A stretch of DNA of 5,256 nt, taken from NCBI GenBank assembly GCA_027074515.1, contig JALTCQ010000124.1:1-5256 (forward strand), given 5' to 3'. The notes under the pieces are model-generated. The model did no database searches and was not told where the DNA came from. It saw only the letters and a program-made list of their open reading frames with translations. The DNA comes from Microcaldota archaeon. Lineage in GTDB: Archaea > Iainarchaeota > Iainarchaeia > JAADDC01. The translations under genes and the position numbers were made by a program. Below are positions 1-5,256 of this stretch, one piece after another. Position 1 is the stretch's first letter; every line of letters starts with the position of its first letter.

Positions 1-1
1 C

Positions 2-688
2 ACGTTATACATATCCTTGGACACCACTGGCTACGAGGCGTTGCACAGGAGAGGCTACCGCGTTTACGACCATCCAGCCGCGCTCAACGCAGCCCTCGCC
101 GCAAGCATGATCCTAGAATCCGAGTGGAGTCCGTCAGAGAAACTCCTGGATCCATTCGTCGGCGGTGGAACGATTCCCATTGAAGCGGCGCTCTGGGCAA
201 GACGGGTGCCGTGGTTTCGATTCAGGGGCTTCCTCTTTGAGCGGGCAGGGTTCTTCGATACGGATTTAATAACGGAAGTTCGGGAAAAGCTCGTTGAACG
301 CGAGAACGACATAAAGATCAACGCAGTCGGCGCAGAACTCTTCGAGAAGCACCTGATAGGAGCTAGAAAGAACGCGGAGAGTGCTGGAGTGGCAGACACG
401 GTTGTCTTCAAGAAAGGAGACGCGGCAAAGCTAGAGGAGTACGCTGACGTGATTGTTACAAATCCGCCCTATGGAAACAGGATCGCCAACCCTCGTGTGG
501 TGCACAGGCTATACAACGACTTCGCTAAGAGAATCGCGGACCTCGGGATCCCGCACATCACCACTATCACGAGCCGGTGGAAGTGGATGGAAAACGCGCT
601 CACGTCAGCGGGTTATAAAATAGAGAAGAGCAAATTCGTGCTGTATGGGAGGCTACACACGCACCTCATCAGGGCATCGCTTGGATAA
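2..688 (+). CDS. trm14: THUMP-family tRNA (guanine-N2)-methyltransferase, Trm14-like, 5' end missing
   Basis: This is the C-terminal catalytic part of a class I SAM-dependent RNA methyltransferase. The reading frame is open to the left edge (codons T-L-Y-I-S precede the TTG at 17), so the true start and the N-terminal THUMP RNA-binding domain lie outside the window. Counting from the TTG codon as residue 1, there is a family motif with RGYR and HPAALNAALAAS (residues 12-30), the SAM-binding loop DPFVGGGTIPIEAAL (45-59), an acidic motif GAELFEKHL (105-113), GDAAKL (134-139), and the catalytic NPPYG (149-153) typical of N2-guanine methylation. The DPFVGGGTIPIEAA form resembles archaeal Trm14/TrmN (m2G6 of tRNA) more than the Trm-G10 type; an rRNA methyltransferase of the same superfamily is the alternative. 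The family is certain, the target base is inferred. The stop codon lies 20 bases inside the convergent TPI gene. Confidence 0.85.
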   Translation, partial: TLYISLDTTGYEALHRRGYRVYDHPAALNAALAASMILESEWSPSEKLLDPFVGGGTIPIEAALWARRVPWFRFRGFLFERAGFFDTDLITEVREKLVERENDIKINAVGAELFEKHLIGARKNAESAGVADTVVFKKGDAAKLEEYADVIVTNPPYGNRIANPRVVHRLYNDFAKRIADLGIPHITTITSRWKWMENALTSAGYKIEKSKFVLYGRLHTHLIRASLG

Positions 689-1337
689 TGCCCTCTGCAA
701 GCCCCAGTATCGCTTTGTACGGGTCCTTCGCCTTGGTCACGCCGGAAGCCACGAGAACGCCCTGTGCTCCTAGTTCCACCGCCTTCTTCACGTCCTCCGT
801 GGTCTTAACGCCTGCACCCACGAGAACGGGAGCGCGAACCAAATCGACTGCCTTGCGAATGATTTCAGGCTTCGCCTTTGAGATGGAAACATCAGTTCCG
901 ATGAGTTCCGGCGGTTCAACAGCAACGGCGTTGGGCTGGAGGTCGGAAACGGCCCTTGCAATCATCTCGTCGGCGGCGCAGGCGATGACCTCCAGGTCCA
1001 GCTGCCTGGCACGGTGCACAGTATATTCCACCCACGAGAAGTTCACCTGGCGCTCAGAGTGGTTTATGATCGTCCCGTCTATGCCCCACTCGGCCAGCAT
1101 CTCAAGAAGGACAGAACCAGTGTGCGCTCCTGGTTGGTAAGCGTCCACGTGCTGGGCAAACACGGGGATATCCACGGCCTCGCGAACTTTCACGAGATCC
1201 GCGGCGTTTGGCGCCACGATCACGGAGACACCCGTTTCTTCGTGGACCTTTTCCGCAGCACGGGCGATCTCAACGGCCCTTGCACCCATGGCCTGCGCGT
1301 AGGCCTTGAAGTTTATGACGACTGCTGGGAGGTCCAT
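669..1337 (-). CDS. tpiA: Triose-phosphate isomerase, archaeal short type
   Basis: This enzyme interconverts dihydroxyacetone phosphate and glyceraldehyde 3-phosphate in cytoplasmic glycolysis and gluconeogenesis. The 222-residue length matches archaeal TPI, which is shorter than the roughly 250-residue bacterial and eukaryotic form. All catalytic landmarks are present: NFK with N9 and K11, the electrophile H93 in NHSER, the base E141 in VEPPELIGT with the mobile loop following, then GAGV (174-177) and VASGV (196-200) forming the phosphate site. The gene looks complete and intact. ATG at 1337 is the only sensible start, since the conserved beta-1 strand begins at residue 5, and it sits 21 bases after a TAAATA box with no Shine-Dalgarno sequence. 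It is divergent from the PfkB kinase gene across 76 bases and convergent with the methyltransferase gene, overlapping it by 20 bases. The neighbouring kinase and GAPOR-like genes fit a glycolytic role. Confidence 0.96.
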   Translation of the reverse strand: MDLPAVVINFKAYAQAMGARAVEIARAAEKVHEETGVSVIVAPNAADLVKVREAVDIPVFAQHVDAYQPGAHTGSVLLEMLAEWGIDGTIINHSERQVNFSWVEYTVHRARQLDLEVIACAADEMIARAVSDLQPNAVAVEPPELIGTDVSISKAKPEIIRKAVDLVRAPVLVGAGVKTTEDVKKAVELGAQGVLVASGVTKAKDPYKAILGLAEGIIQAMP

Positions 1338-1358
1338 GTGGTTAAAACGAAGAAGTAT

Positions 1359-1370
1359 TATTTAACGCTT
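1359..1370 (-). promoter_or_regulatory. BRE/TATA promoter of TPI, leaderless
   Basis: Read on the minus strand, AAG-CGT-TAAATA resembles an archaeal TFB-recognition element plus TATA box. Twenty-one bases separate TAAATA from the ATG at 1337. This places the expected transcription start at or within a few bases of the start codon, and no Shine-Dalgarno sequence is seen between. The spacing is identical to that of the divergent PfkB promoter. Assignment is by pattern and distance only. Confidence 0.7.
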
Positions 1371-1380
1371 GCGAACGCGG

Positions 1381-1392
1381 AAGGCATAAATA
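1381..1392 (+). promoter_or_regulatory. BRE/TATA promoter of PfkB-family kinase, leaderless
   Basis: AAG-GCA-TAAATA followed by 21 bases and then the GTG start at 1414 repeats the arrangement of the TPI promoter on the other strand. There is no Shine-Dalgarno sequence in the 21 bases, so a leaderless message beginning at or near GTG is expected. The two AAG elements lie back to back around bases 1371-1380, so initiation complexes for the two genes would be close neighbours. Confidence 0.7.
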
Positions 1393-1413
1393 CCTCCGAG
1401 ACCAGATACTCTT

Positions 1414-2283
1414 GTGGAGGTCACCGTTGTCGGAGACGTGAACCCAGATCTCCTGTACCTGGTCGATTCATTTCCAGCACTGGACAGCCAGAGCATAGCG
1501 CGGGCGTTCCAGATGAAATTGGGCGGTTCCGCTGCCAACACGGCCTACGCCCTAGCCAAGCTCGGTGCAAAGACGTGGTTCTTTGGCTGCGTGGGAAAGG
1601 ATGACTTCGGGCGCTTCTGCGAGCAAGAACTGAAACGAGCTGGCGTGAAAGCATCGCTCTGCAAGACTGGTGATGCAAACACGGGGATCACGTCAGCGGT
1701 GGAGTTCAGGGGGACGCGGACCATGTTTACATATAGAGGCACCAACGAATTCTTGGACATTCATCACATCACCCTTCACGGCGACTGGATGCACCTGTCA
1801 GGTTACTGGCACCTCACGAAGCTACGGCCGAACGTGGAAAGACTCTTCAAGCAGGCCAAAGAAAAAAGGATGAAGACGTCCTTTGACGTGGGATCGTGGA
1901 ACAACGACTGGAAAGAGTCGGAATACGTCGTGAGGGCAATAGAAAAAGGCTACGTGGACTTCCTACTGGCGAACGCAGAGGAGATCTCTGGACTTACAGG
2001 TCTGCCCGCCGAAGACGCCATAGAACGCCTAAGAAAGAAGACTGTGATAGGGCTCCACCAGGGGCGAAACGGCGCTACAATGTACTGGGATGGGGGCGAG
2101 CACCACGTGTCCGCGTGGGAGATTCACCCGATAAGGACGACGGGGGCAGGGGACACGTGGAACGCAGGGTTCATCTGGGCATACCTTCAGCTAGACGACG
2201 TCAAGCGAGCGGCAGAAATAGCCATGGACATAGTGGAGAACTACGTGATGGGAAAAGAAATAGAGGCGCCCGTCATACGCTGA
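1414..2283 (+). CDS. PfkB/ribokinase-family carbohydrate or nucleoside kinase
   Basis: This is an ATP-dependent kinase of the ribokinase fold, 289 residues, a normal length for the family. Visible landmarks are the N-terminal GDVNPD substrate strand (7-12), the first PfkB signature around GGSAANTAYALAKLGAK and VGKDDFG (37-66), the NxxE metal/phosphate motif NAEE (187-190), and the second signature TTGAGDTWNAGF (242-253) whose GAGD supplies the anion hole and the catalytic base D247. The gene appears intact. GTG at 1414 is the first possible start after an in-frame TAA at 1387, it gives the expected MEVTVVGD opening, and it lies at leaderless distance from the TATA box. The substrate cannot be read from the sequence: fructose 6-phosphate, ribose, a nucleoside or a keto-sugar acid are all handled by this family. 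The back-to-back arrangement with TPI and convergence with a GAPOR-like gene favour a sugar phosphate role, which is inference. Its end overlaps the GAPOR-like gene by 11 bases. Confidence 0.92.
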   Translation: MEVTVVGDVNPDLLYLVDSFPALDSQSIARAFQMKLGGSAANTAYALAKLGAKTWFFGCVGKDDFGRFCEQELKRAGVKASLCKTGDANTGITSAVEFRGTRTMFTYRGTNEFLDIHHITLHGDWMHLSGYWHLTKLRPNVERLFKQAKEKRMKTSFDVGSWNNDWKESEYVVRAIEKGYVDFLLANAEEISGLTGLPAEDAIERLRKKTVIGLHQGRNGATMYWDGGEHHVSAWEIHPIRTTGAGDTWNAGFIWAYLQLDDVKRAAEIAMDIVENYVMGKEIEAPVIR

Positions 2284-4078
2284 CAGAGGACGCCCTCTTC
2301 GCGCTGATGCCCTTCTTGACCTCAATGTAATACTCTTCAATGCCTTCTTCTGTCTCCAACTTCTTCGCCCATTCTTCCTGGCCGTGCAGGCGAGCAAAGA
2401 ATGCCAGGAGGTCCTTGACGCGCTTGGAAACGGGCTTCTGAGATTCTGCATTAGCCCTGCGCTGGTACTGGCTTATCTGGACGGCAAGGCGCTCCGCCTC
2501 CAATGGTGCCAGAACGCCGTACATCTTCTCGTAGGCTGCTGGGATGACCCTCTCCGCCCACTTGCGGTGGAAACGGCAGAACCCAGCGTTTTCCGTCAAA
2601 AGCTCTGCAACGAAGCGCTCCCATACCTTCGCACCGAGGGTCTTGGGTTCAAGCCAGTCAGAGCCGTAGTATGTCATGAACTTGCCGTGTAGAGGCAGAG
2701 GTATGAAGAAGCCAGGCACGATGTACTGTGGGGGGACTAACTCGCCACCCCCGGAGAATGGAACCAGCACTGCTGCGTCAAGGGCTCCGTTCCCGATCTT
2801 CTCAGCCGCTGGGCGAATGCCGTGGGCGAGAAAGTCTGCCTTGCCCTCGGCCAGCGCGGCGATGAGGTGCATGACCGCCTGGAACTGGGCATCCTGGTCC
2901 ACGTTGAACGGCTGAAGGCTCGTCTCAGGTATTCCTTCGATACGTAAGATTCCGCGATCTCTGAGCTCAAGGGCCCACGCAATTGTGTCTCCCAGCTGGA
3001 TTGCATCAAAACCGAGGCGATCCGCCAGGTGTGCCAGCGCTGCCACCTTTTCCAGATCAAAGATACCCAGCTGTGCGCCAAGCGCTGTGATTGGCTCGTA
3101 GTCTAACTTCTTGTCCCCCAAATACTTCTTGCAAGCGGCGGCACACTTCTCCCCACAGGTTCTAGACTTTATGTCGCCCGAGGAGAAACCAGAACGCATG
3201 CGCTCCACTGTGGGCGCTATGAACTCATCCCATAGCCGCTCACGATCGGAGTCGCTCATGTATATGTTGCGCCAGTTGTATGCCGGCACCATTTCGCGCA
3301 GATGAGCCCAGTTGAGTATGGTCCCTCCGATACCGTCCTTCTGACTGAAGCGGTACTTCTCCGTTGCAGCAGGGACAGACTTGAGGTAGTCGTCGCCGAG
3401 AACGTCCTTGGCCACCTTTTTGAATCGATCAACATCCACATCTGGTTCTACATCGCCACCAAAGACTACAGCATAGACGTTGTGCGCCTGGACCATCACG
3501 GAACCGGCACCACCGCGACCGAAGAAATCTATGGACTTCATCACGGGATCAACGGATGCCAGCACACCGTAGTCCGTGTACCTCGCCGCAGGGCCTGCCA
3601 CAACGGCGCGGAATGGCGCGCCATTGTAAACGTCCTTTAACTCCTCTCCCAAGAAATCAGAGAGGGCAAAAACACCATCATGGATGAGATCCTCGGCGTC
3701 TGACAGCTCAAAGATCTGCATGGTGGTGCCTGCCTTATCACCTATGACTGCCACGACGGCAGGGATCGGAGAGCGACCCACAATGGTAACACCACGATCT
3801 CCTGTGAGTGCTATGTAGTGTCCTAGGCCACCAGCAGAGGAAACGAAGAATCCGCCAGTCATGGGGGAGCGGAAGGACACCACGCCGCGATTACCGCCTT
3901 GTATATCTGGATGAGCAAAGGGTCCAGCGGAGAAAACGAGGGCATTTTTTGGGTCATACACGTCCCTGGAATACGTCTCGTACTCAGCAGAATGGATCTT
4001 TATACCCGCATCCACGGCGCCCGAGCTCGGGAGGCGGAGTTCCTTCATTCTCTGCTTCTCCAGATCTATGACGATCAT
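2273..4078 (-). CDS. gor: Aldehyde ferredoxin oxidoreductase family, GAPOR-like (tungsten/molybdopterin)
   Basis: The product is a 601-residue cytoplasmic tungsten or molybdenum bis-pterin enzyme. The family oxidises aldehydes to acids and reduces ferredoxin; the GAPOR branch converts glyceraldehyde 3-phosphate directly to 3-phosphoglycerate. Visible are the N-terminal pterin-binding domain with SFRSPMTGG (68-76) and RGGAGSVMVQAHN (188-200), DYEP (326-329), the pterin motif DRLGFD (353-358), cluster cysteines C308, C312 and C316, and the fourth cysteine C501 in ENAGFCRFHRKW (496-507). YDPKNALVFSAGPFA (41-55), AHNVYAVVFGGD and the CRFHRKW segment agree with my memory of Pyrococcus GAPOR rather than the general aldehyde enzymes; a different aldehyde substrate remains possible. 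The cysteines are spaced CX3CX3C, not the CX2CX3C of the classic enzyme. The ATG at 4078 is chosen because it begins MIVIDLEKQ, like family starts, and lies 20 bases after an ATTTAAAT box; an in-frame ATG at 4144 would cross that promoter. A single-subunit gene of ordinary length, apparently intact. Confidence 0.88.
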   Translation of the reverse strand: MIVIDLEKQRMKELRLPSSGAVDAGIKIHSAEYETYSRDVYDPKNALVFSAGPFAHPDIQGGNRGVVSFRSPMTGGFFVSSAGGLGHYIALTGDRGVTIVGRSPIPAVVAVIGDKAGTTMQIFELSDAEDLIHDGVFALSDFLGEELKDVYNGAPFRAVVAGPAARYTDYGVLASVDPVMKSIDFFGRGGAGSVMVQAHNVYAVVFGGDVEPDVDVDRFKKVAKDVLGDDYLKSVPAATEKYRFSQKDGIGGTILNWAHLREMVPAYNWRNIYMSDSDRERLWDEFIAPTVERMRSGFSSGDIKSRTCGEKCAAACKKYLGDKKLDYEPITALGAQLGIFDLEKVAALAHLADRLGFDAIQLGDTIAWALELRDRGILRIEGIPETSLQPFNVDQDAQFQAVMHLIAALAEGKADFLAHGIRPAAEKIGNGALDAAVLVPFSGGGELVPPQYIVPGFFIPLPLHGKFMTYYGSDWLEPKTLGAKVWERFVAELLTENAGFCRFHRKWAERVIPAAYEKMYGVLAPLEAERLAVQISQYQRRANAESQKPVSKRVKDLLAFFARLHGQEEWAKKLETEEGIEEYYIEVKKGISAKRASSVSV

Positions 4079-4098
4079 GCTAAAACAAAGCGCCGCCG

Positions 4099-4107
4099 AT
4101 TTAAATA
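4099..4107 (+). promoter_or_regulatory. TATA box of the P-loop protein gene, shared core, leaderless
   Basis: ATTTAAATA precedes the GTG at 4127 by 19 bases, with the palindromic core centred 24.5 bases upstream. In this direction the position of the TFB-recognition element reads CCG within a GC-rich stretch (4091-4098) instead of AAG. By that criterion the promoter should be weaker toward this gene than toward the GAPOR-like gene. The strength comparison is inference from element composition. Confidence 0.6.
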
Positions 4108-4110
4108 CTT
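4099..4110 (-). promoter_or_regulatory. BRE/TATA promoter of the GAPOR-like gene, leaderless
   Basis: On the minus strand the sequence AAG-TAT-TTAAAT precedes the ATG at 4078 by 20 bases, giving a TATA centre 24.5 bases upstream. The AAG element three bases before the A/T core is shared with the TPI and PfkB promoters. No Shine-Dalgarno sequence is seen before the ATG. The A/T core ATTTAAAT is the same one used on the other strand. Confidence 0.7.
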
Positions 4111-4126
4111 GATCCCTTGTTTGTAG

Positions 4127-4855
4127 GTGTGCAAGGTTTCCCAACTGGCCAAGGAGGTTAGAGAACGCACGGGGCTGTTTCCCACGCTCGTGTTTGGATC
4201 AGCCATTCATGGAGCGGGAAGAACATTTCTTGCGAACCTCATGGCGAAGGAATTTGATTCTGCGGGATACCCTGTGGAGCGCATAAGCGTTGGCTCAATC
4301 TTCAGAGAGATCGCCACAAGGGAAGGGCTAAGCGTGGACGAGTTCGCAGCGCTGGAGGCGAAGGATCCGGAGCGCTTCTACGCGCTGAATCAGGAGATTG
4401 ACGAGGAGGTGCATCGTAGAGCAGAAGAAAGATCAGAGGACACAGTTGTCGTTGTGGACTCAAACCTCGCAGCGTACCACTTGGACACGGATAACGTGTA
4501 CGCGTTCCTCGTTCATGCAGATCCTAAAATCATAGCGAAAAGGGTGTTGGAGCATCCGAGGAAAGGCGACCAAGGATATGGTTCGGAGAAAGAAGCACTG
4601 AACGCATTGGTCGATCGAACCCGCGCAGACATCGTGGCGTACGAGCGCATGAGCGCCATCGCACGGGGTAACTTCTGGAAACTCGTGTACCGAATCGCAG
4701 CGGAGGATATGCGAAAAAATCTGGACGCCACTCTACACGGAGAGGTGCCGAAGAGCCCGTTCTACCACGCAAGCATAGACAATAGTGGGAATGCGAAGCA
4801 AACGAGAAACAACTGGTGCAATGCGGTGGACAAAATCGTCAGTCTCCTCGAATAA
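4127..4855 (+). CDS. Divergent cytidylate-kinase-like P-loop protein with altered Walker A
   Basis: The 242-residue product has the plan of an archaeal (d)CMP kinase, but is longer than the usual 180-190 residues and clearly divergent. A phosphate-binding loop, SAIHGAGRTF (25-34), is followed by VGSIFREIATREGLSVDEF (55-73), which is the hallmark region of archaeal cytidylate kinases, an IDEEVHRRAEE helix (91-101), a strand VVVVDSNLAAY (107-117) where kinases usually have an EGRLAGW-like segment, and a lid-like region with RVLEHPRKG (139-147) and DRTRADIVAYERMSAI (163-178). The Walker A lysine is replaced by R32 (codon AGA at 4220-4222). About 20 residues at the N-terminus and about 50 at the C-terminus, rich in Asn, Trp and Cys near the end, are additions I do not recognise. 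GTG at 4127 directly follows an in-frame TAG and fits leaderless TATA spacing; GTG at 4190 (V22) would give a more canonical start but lacks a promoter. The substrate is unknown; nucleotide kinase activity is uncertain. Confidence 0.8.
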   Translation: MCKVSQLAKEVRERTGLFPTLVFGSAIHGAGRTFLANLMAKEFDSAGYPVERISVGSIFREIATREGLSVDEFAALEAKDPERFYALNQEIDEEVHRRAEERSEDTVVVVDSNLAAYHLDTDNVYAFLVHADPKIIAKRVLEHPRKGDQGYGSEKEALNALVDRTRADIVAYERMSAIARGNFWKLVYRIAAEDMRKNLDATLHGEVPKSPFYHASIDNSGNAKQTRNNWCNAVDKIVSLLE

Positions 4856-5256
4856 CTGTGCCCACGGGTTTCCCCTTAATTGCAGCGCTCATATGGCCCT
4901 TTTCCGCCGAAGTTATCACTACTGACTCGAGCCAGGGAGATGTTCGAACCAGAGCGAGCGTTGTTTCCACCTTTGAGAGCATACCACCGGTAACGTCTAT
5001 GCCGTGGCTGCCACCAAGGGATTTACGGATATTAGGAAAGTTTTCTGGCGTGATTTCGGGTATTCTCTCTGCGTTGGGATCCTTCAAAGGATCTGTCGTG
5101 TAAACGCCGTCCACGCTGGTGATCAGCACTATTCGTCTCGGTTTCAACGACGAGTTCAGCGTGAAGAAAACGCGTTCCGTGGAGAATATGGTTCCACCAC
5201 GCTTTGCATCTGGAACCGCATCCCCGTACGTGACTGGAAGGTAGCCAGCGCGCAAG
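4839..5256 (-). CDS. ipk: Isopentenyl phosphate kinase, C-terminal half, 5' end missing
   Basis: This is the C-terminal 138 residues of an amino-acid-kinase-fold enzyme, which in Archaea phosphorylates isopentenyl phosphate to isopentenyl diphosphate in the alternative mevalonate pathway for membrane lipids. Counting from the right edge, the visible motifs are LPVTYGDAVPD (6-16), GTIFSTERV (21-29), the nucleotide-site strand SVDGVYTTDP (47-56), the strongly typical IDVTGGMLSK (86-95) and a terminal GKPVGTVI (128-135). The first codon, TTG at 5253-5255, is an internal leucine: full-length enzymes have about 240-260 residues, so roughly 110 residues, including the catalytic lysine and histidine of the N-terminal domain, lie beyond the window. 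STER stands where many relatives have SGDD or SGDQ, and ITSAEKG replaces the common NG-x-x-PG loop, so it is a somewhat divergent member. Its end overlaps the P-loop gene by 17 bases. Confidence 0.9.
   Translation of the reverse strand, partial: LRAGYLPVTYGDAVPDAKRGGTIFSTERVFFTLNSSLKPRRIVLITSVDGVYTTDPLKDPNAERIPEITPENFPNIRKSLGGSHGIDVTGGMLSKVETTLALVRTSPWLESVVITSAEKGHMSAAIKGKPVGTVIRGD

Noticed and set aside
17..19. TTG as the start codon of the methyltransferase
   Set aside because: The frame is open to the left edge, the residues before it fit the family pattern, and a protein starting here would lack the RNA-binding domain. It is an internal leucine.
612..633. A T-rich run on the minus strand downstream of TPI as a terminator
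   Set aside because: It corresponds to Lys/Ile/Glu codons of the methyltransferase and has no longer uninterrupted T tract.
688..1140. A 150-codon plus-strand open frame opposite the TPI gene
   Set aside because: It is antisense to an intact, fully motif-supported gene and shows low-complexity Ser/Thr/Ala composition typical of an antisense shadow in GC-rich coding DNA.
1014..1604. A 196-codon plus-strand open frame spanning the TPI start, the promoter region and the PfkB start
   Set aside because: It crosses both promoters and two well-supported genes in other frames, and has no recognisable domain.
2250..2265. A T-rich run on the minus strand (CTATTTCTTTTCC) shortly after the GAPOR-like stop codon, as a transcription terminator
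   Set aside because: Archaeal terminators are often oligo-T, but this one is interrupted and lies inside the PfkB coding region where the bases are explained by lysine and glutamate codons. It cannot be separated from chance.
4079..4144. A 22-residue N-terminal extension of the GAPOR-like gene starting at an in-frame ATG at 4144
   Set aside because: It would run through the TATA box and into the P-loop gene, and it has no family resemblance, whereas the ATG at 4078 begins with a typical MIVIDLEKQ and sits at the correct promoter distance.
5253..5255. TTG as the start codon of the isopentenyl phosphate kinase
   Set aside because: It falls just before the conserved G-x-L-P-V strand in the middle of the fold; the protein would be about half its normal length. 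It is an internal codon cut by the window edge.
1..5256. CRISPR repeats, tRNA or rRNA genes, insertion sequences, riboswitches
   Set aside because: No direct repeat arrays, cloverleaf-like segments, transposase motifs or terminal inverted repeats were noticed, and nearly every base is inside a supported gene.

Overview
The window reads as archaeal chromosome, probably from an anaerobic and possibly thermophilic lineage. The support is the content: a short archaeal-type triose-phosphate isomerase, a tungsten/molybdopterin ferredoxin oxidoreductase of the glyceraldehyde-3-phosphate (GAPOR) type, isopentenyl phosphate kinase from the archaeal mevalonate route, and a THUMP-type tRNA guanine methyltransferase. 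All four visible gene starts have a TATA-like box centred 24-26 bases before the start codon and no Shine-Dalgarno sequence, which indicates leaderless mRNAs. Placement in or near the Thermoproteota (TACK) group is plausible, but the sequence alone does not settle it.

Layout, left to right: (1) the 3' part of a tRNA (guanine-N2) methyltransferase gene, + strand, cut by the left edge; (2) triose-phosphate isomerase, - strand; (3) a PfkB/ribokinase-family sugar or nucleoside kinase, + strand; (4) a GAPOR-like aldehyde ferredoxin oxidoreductase family gene, - strand; (5) a divergent cytidylate-kinase-like P-loop protein, + strand; (6) the C-terminal half of isopentenyl phosphate kinase, - strand, cut by the right edge. 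No tRNA, rRNA, CRISPR array, insertion sequence or long repeat was seen. No gene-free stretch exceeds about 76 bases.

The architecture is very compact. The six genes alternate strand without exception. Every convergent pair overlaps tail to tail (20, 11 and 17 bases). Every divergent pair shares a short promoter region (76 and 48 bases). Each gene is therefore probably its own transcription unit, with no co-directional operon visible.

Three of the genes fit central sugar metabolism: TPI interconverts the triose phosphates, the GAPOR-like enzyme oxidises glyceraldehyde 3-phosphate to 3-phosphoglycerate while reducing ferredoxin, and the PfkB kinase may phosphorylate a sugar or nucleoside feeding in. 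TPI and the PfkB kinase are fired from back-to-back promoters with identical spacing. The most notable points are a single palindromic TATA box placed exactly midway between two divergent start codons, and a P-loop protein whose Walker A lysine is replaced by arginine. I found no clear sign of a wholly new multi-gene system.
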